Assembly: GCA_028287505.1 (NCBI GenBank)
Contig: JAQBPN010000001.1
Location: forward strand, 1-64,000
From: Fibrobacterota bacterium
GTDB taxonomy: Bacteria; Fibrobacterota; Fibrobacteria; UBA11236
DNA length: 64,000 bases
Direction of reading: 5' to 3'
Shown: piece by piece, positions 61,161 to 64,000 of the stretch
Layout: each line of letters starts with the position of its first letter
How positions within the stretch are numbered: position 1 is the first letter of the stretch
Translations under genes and position numbers: made by a program
Notes under the pieces: model-generated
What the model saw: the letters and a program-made list of their open reading frames with translations, nothing else
Told to the model about the DNA's origin: nothing
The model's database searches: none

Positions 61161-62867
61161 TCAGAAATCCTTGAGCTCATCATCCCCGAGCGGAATGACT
61201 TCTTCCGGATGGCCTCCACCGGCCAGCACGGTTGCGCGGCCGTTATTGGAAAACCCGTTCTTGGCGCGTCCATTCGGAACCGCGGCCCAATCGTGCTTTG
61301 CCTGGGCCTTGGGCGCGGAGGACTTGGCCGCCGGCTTTTGTTTGTGCTCGGGCGCCTTGTGGGACTCTGCGCGGCCGGGCTTCTTCCCGGAAACCGCCGG
61401 TGAGCGGGCGGGCCTGGCGCCGCCTTCGGTGGAACCGGTGACGATGCCGACCAGGACGTTGACCATGTCGTTGAGTTCATTGGCCTGGGCCGATAGCTCT
61501 TCGGAAGCGGAGGCGGACTCCTCCGCATTCGCGGCATTCGACTGGGTCAGCTTGTCCATCTGGGTGACGGCCGTACCGATCTGTTCGATGCCTTTGGCCT
61601 GCTCCATGCTCGCGCTGGAAACCTCGCCGATGAGTTGGCTCAGCTTTTGCACGCTTTCCACGATCTGGGTCAGGATGGTCGCGACTTCCTGCGAAACCGC
61701 CACGCCATTGTCGGCATTCTTCTGGGACTGTTCGATCAGCGAAGACGTATTCTTGGCCGCTTCGGCGCTGCGCTGTGCCAGGTTGCGCACTTCTTCCGCG
61801 ACCACGGCGAAACCCTTTCCCGCATCGCCAGCACGTGCCGCTTCCACGGCGGCATTCAAGGCGAGCAGATTGGTCTGGAAGGCGATCTCGTCGATGGTCT
61901 TTACGATTTTCGCGGTCTGATCTGAGGAATTCTTGATCTGGCCGATGGCTTCGCTCATGCGGGTCATGGCGGTGCGGCTTTTCTCCACAGCTTGGCGCGT
62001 ATCGTTGGCCATCACATTCGCTTGTTTGGCGTTATCGCTGTTCTGCTTGGTCATCGAGGACATCTCTTCCAGGGAGGCGGAAGTCTCTTCAAGGGATGAA
62101 GCCTGTTCGCTTGCGCCTTCAGCCATCTGCTGACTGCTCTGGCTGACCTGCCCGGAAGCGGACGAAACCTGTTCGCTGCCTTCGGAAAGGGAAGCGATGA
62201 CCTTCTGGAGGGCGGAGGAGATGGAGCGGCTCAGGAAGATGCCGATTGCGGAGCCGACGGCCAGGGCCAAAAGCAGGCCGATGATGATCCCGGTGGTGGC
62301 CAGGCTGACGGAGGTGGAAATCTCCTTCCCGAAGCGGTCACCATCCTCTTTGTTGAAGTCCACGCACTTTTCGGCCGCATCTATATAGGTCTGGTATGCG
62401 GGAACCAGGCGCCCGGTGAAAGCCGCCATGGCTTCGTTCAGTTTTCCCGACCGGCTGGGCGGAAGCACCGCCTCGTTGCGCGCGGCTATGAATTTTTCCC
62501 GGGCCGGCCCGATGGCGGCGAACAACTCCTGCTCCTTGGGATCGCTGATGGTCTCTTTGTAATCCTCCATCATCTTGTCGATTTTCTTTCCCATGTCCGC
62601 CATCTCGGCTTCGATCTGGGTTTTTTCCTTCACGTCCGGAGCCACGACATGCCTCAAGACCAGGGATACGTTTTCCTGGACCAACATCTGCAATCCTTGG
62701 GAATACAGGATGCCCGGAATGGCCTCGCCGGTCATGTTTTTCGCGTCTTGCTTGATTCCCGCCAGCTGCACGTAGGCGAACAACCCCAATGCCGCGACGA
62801 TCAGCAGGACCGTTCCGAATCCCATATACAACTTGGCGCTTAGACTGGTTCCTTTTAGCATTTCCAT
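61161..62867 (-). CDS. Methyl-accepting chemotaxis protein
   Basis: A 568-residue inner-membrane chemoreceptor. TM1 is at about residues 11-32 ([20 protein letters not shown]), followed by a periplasmic four-helix domain to about 190, TM2 (about 190-213), then a signalling coiled coil whose tip [22 protein letters not shown] is diagnostic. A basic, Pro/Ala-rich tail of about 70 residues ends in [11 protein letters not shown]. Ligand unknown. It lies 95 bp downstream of cheW. Confidence 0.95.
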   Translation of the reverse strand: MEMLKGTSLSAKLYMGFGTVLLIVAALGLFAYVQLAGIKQDAKNMTGEAIPGILYSQGLQMLVQENVSLVLRHVVAPDVKEKTQIEAEMADMGKKIDKMMEDYKETISDPKEQELFAAIGPAREKFIAARNEAVLPPSRSGKLNEAMAAFTGRLVPAYQTYIDAAEKCVDFNKEDGDRFGKEISTSVSLATTGIIIGLLLALAVGSAIGIFLSRSISSALQKVIASLSEGSEQVSSASGQVSQSSQQMAEGASEQASSLEETSASLEEMSSMTKQNSDNAKQANVMANDTRQAVEKSRTAMTRMSEAIGQIKNSSDQTAKIVKTIDEIAFQTNLLALNAAVEAARAGDAGKGFAVVAEEVRNLAQRSAEAAKNTSSLIEQSQKNADNGVAVSQEVATILTQIVESVQKLSQLIGEVSSASMEQAKGIEQIGTAVTQMDKLTQSNAANAEESASASEELSAQANELNDMVNVLVGIVTGSTEGGARPARSPAVSGKKPGRAESHKAPEHKQKPAAKSSAPKAQAKHDWAAVPNGRAKNGFSNNGRATVLAGGGHPEEVIPLGDDELKDF

Positions 62868-62962
62868 TCCCTTTTCAATTGATTTCAGATGTGACGCAAA
62901 ATCAGTCCGGGTCGTGCCGGCCGCTCTCCATGTCCCTCCGGGGACTCAAGCCTATTCCATTG

Positions 62963-63361
62963 TCATTTTCTTCGGTCATCGGGAGATCGGATTTCGATCT
63001 CCTCCGCCGACACGTCCCGCACTTCCGATGCTCCGTCCACGACAAGTCCAAGCGTAACCGGACCTTCATCCAATACCACCTCCGCCACGATAATGCGGGT
63101 GCGCTCCGTGTCATCTTTGCGTGAAAGCCCGAACTTCAAGCGAAGATCGATGACGGAAACGATATCTCCCCGGAAATCCATGACGCCGCGGACGAATTCC
63201 GGCGCCTCGGCAACCCGGGTTACGGGCGCCATGCCGAGAACCTCCCGGACTTTCAGGATCTCTATTCCGTACTCTTCGCCGTCCAAGGTGAAGGTCAGAT
63301 ATTTTCCCGCCTTGGCCGCTGCTCCGGATTTTTCGTCTTGATTTGTCGCGAACTCCGTCAT
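62963..63361 (-). CDS. cheW: CheW-like chemotaxis coupling protein, C-terminally short
   Basis: Links receptors to CheA. The CheW fold starts at KYLTFTLDGEEYGIEILKVR, followed by VTRVAEAPEFVRGVMDFRGD and VSVIDLRLKFGL. It stops after SEVRDVSAEEIEIRSPDDRR at 132 residues. Compared with E. coli CheW (167 residues), the last strands (the segment around the conserved LILVNIEKLL) are absent and there is no room for them before the MCP gene. ATG 63361 follows GAGGGG. Confidence 0.85.
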   Translation of the reverse strand: MTEFATNQDEKSGAAAKAGKYLTFTLDGEEYGIEILKVREVLGMAPVTRVAEAPEFVRGVMDFRGDIVSVIDLRLKFGLSRKDDTERTRIIVAEVVLDEGPVTLGLVVDGASEVRDVSAEEIEIRSPDDRRK

Positions 63362-63669
63362 GATCGATTTTCCCCTCCGGGAAAAATCCCGGGCTCGCAT
63401 CAGTCTGTTCATCCGGGCGGGAAATCCATTTTTCATTTTTCAACCTGGCCTGTTCGAGTCGCGTCCGCCGTCTCAATACGGCGATCGATTTGAATCCTAG
63501 GGTATGGCGAAGTTTTGAGGCAATGAATTATTAAATGATTTTATTTCATATTATGAGATAAAAATTCATCGAAAAAATATAGACCGGGGGAACGCACCAT
63601 CTTGGAGTTGAAAGTCAAGCGAAAACCAGCGTTACCGTAAAATATAAGCAAATAAGTAATTTTTTACAC
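63362..63669. other. Intergenic region, markedly AT-rich centre
   Basis: The part from about 63500 to 63665 is far more AT-rich than the rest of the window and lies between the divergent cheW and small DNA-binding-like genes. It should hold both promoters. No gene seen. Confidence 0.5.
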
Positions 63670-63924
63670 ATGAAGAAGAAGAGTGTAGGCCGGCCCCCTA
63701 AACCTGAGGAGGACAAAATGAAGCGCCGGATCACCGTGCCCCTGACAAATTCCGACTATCAGGATCTGCTAAACTATGAGAAAAAATTCGGGATGCGCGA
63801 ACACGCACAAACTGTACGCTTCTTGTTTCTTACGGCCCTTCGCCAACGGCTCACCAGGGCGAACATTCCCCTGACCAATTCCCAGCTCGTAGTCGTCGGG
63901 ATGTTGATCGCTTTGCAGTTCTAG
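63670..63924 (+). CDS. Small basic protein, ribbon-helix-helix-like
   Basis: An 84-residue protein. The basic N-terminus (MKKKSVGRPPKPEEDKMKRR) is followed by ITVPLTNSDYQDLLNYEKKF and a helix REHAQTVRFLFLTALRQR, the strand-helix-helix pattern of CopG/MetJ-type DNA-binding proteins. No clear ribosome-binding site precedes the ATG. It could be an antitoxin or a small regulator; the downstream partner, if any, is beyond the window. Confidence 0.55.
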   Translation: MKKKSVGRPPKPEEDKMKRRITVPLTNSDYQDLLNYEKKFGMREHAQTVRFLFLTALRQRLTRANIPLTNSQLVVVGMLIALQF

Positions 63925-64000
63925 AAATCGTGAGAAAAGGCCGGGCCGCTTCACGAACCGATTTTCGGCCTTACCCAAGCATAAGCGAATGCTCCCGCCA

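Overview
The window comes from a GC-rich Gram-negative bacterium. It encodes lipoproteins, outer-membrane barrels, a bifunctional penicillin-binding protein and chemotaxis proteins. The backbone would fit an FCB-type or related phylum (Fibrobacterota is my guess), but nothing here fixes the taxonomy.

Layout, left to right. 1-2358: end of an infC-thrS translation locus on the minus strand. 2691-6620: four overlapping plus-strand genes for an ECF sigma factor, a zinc-finger anti-sigma, a secreted caspase-fold protease and a PKD lipoprotein. 6712-6785: tRNA-Val. 6973-10421: the biotin genes bioD-bioF-esterase-bioC with overlapping ends. 10423-18429, minus strand: nadC-coaX-UDP-xylose synthase, a small membrane protein, a repeat, a lipoprotein and a class A PBP. 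18614-25994: tRNA-Ser, a secreted protein, gltX, a WYL regulator, a second repeat copy, a PfkB kinase, a STAS protein and a DUF4416 protein.

26195-44591 is a nitrogen-acquisition island: a P-II protein, two porins, urease (fused ureAB, ureC, ureF, ureG, ureD, no ureE), the divergent urea ABC transporter urtABCDE, and two tandem ammonium transporters. Sigma-54 type -24/-12 elements with the exact GG-N10-GC spacing lie in front of ureD, urtA and each amt gene. The two porin genes share a related but imperfect motif. The genes therefore look like one nitrogen-limitation regulon: porins admit small solutes, Urt imports urea, urease releases ammonia, Amt recovers ammonium and P-II reports nitrogen status.

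45018-61041 is a 16-kb element inserted at the 3' end of a tRNA-Pro(CGG) gene and bounded by exact 30-bp direct repeats. It carries an integrase, an excisionase-like protein, a replication-initiator-like protein, a CI-like repressor with a palindromic operator, a four-gene operon resembling phage internal/ejection proteins, secreted or membrane accessory proteins, a Panacea-domain toxin-antitoxin pair and a BrnT/XRE pair. No terminase, portal, capsid or tail gene is recognisable. A phage satellite or a heavily reduced prophage is the best reading, and this is the most promising candidate for something undescribed. Beyond it (61161-63924) lie a chemotaxis receptor, a short CheW and a small DNA-binding-like protein.
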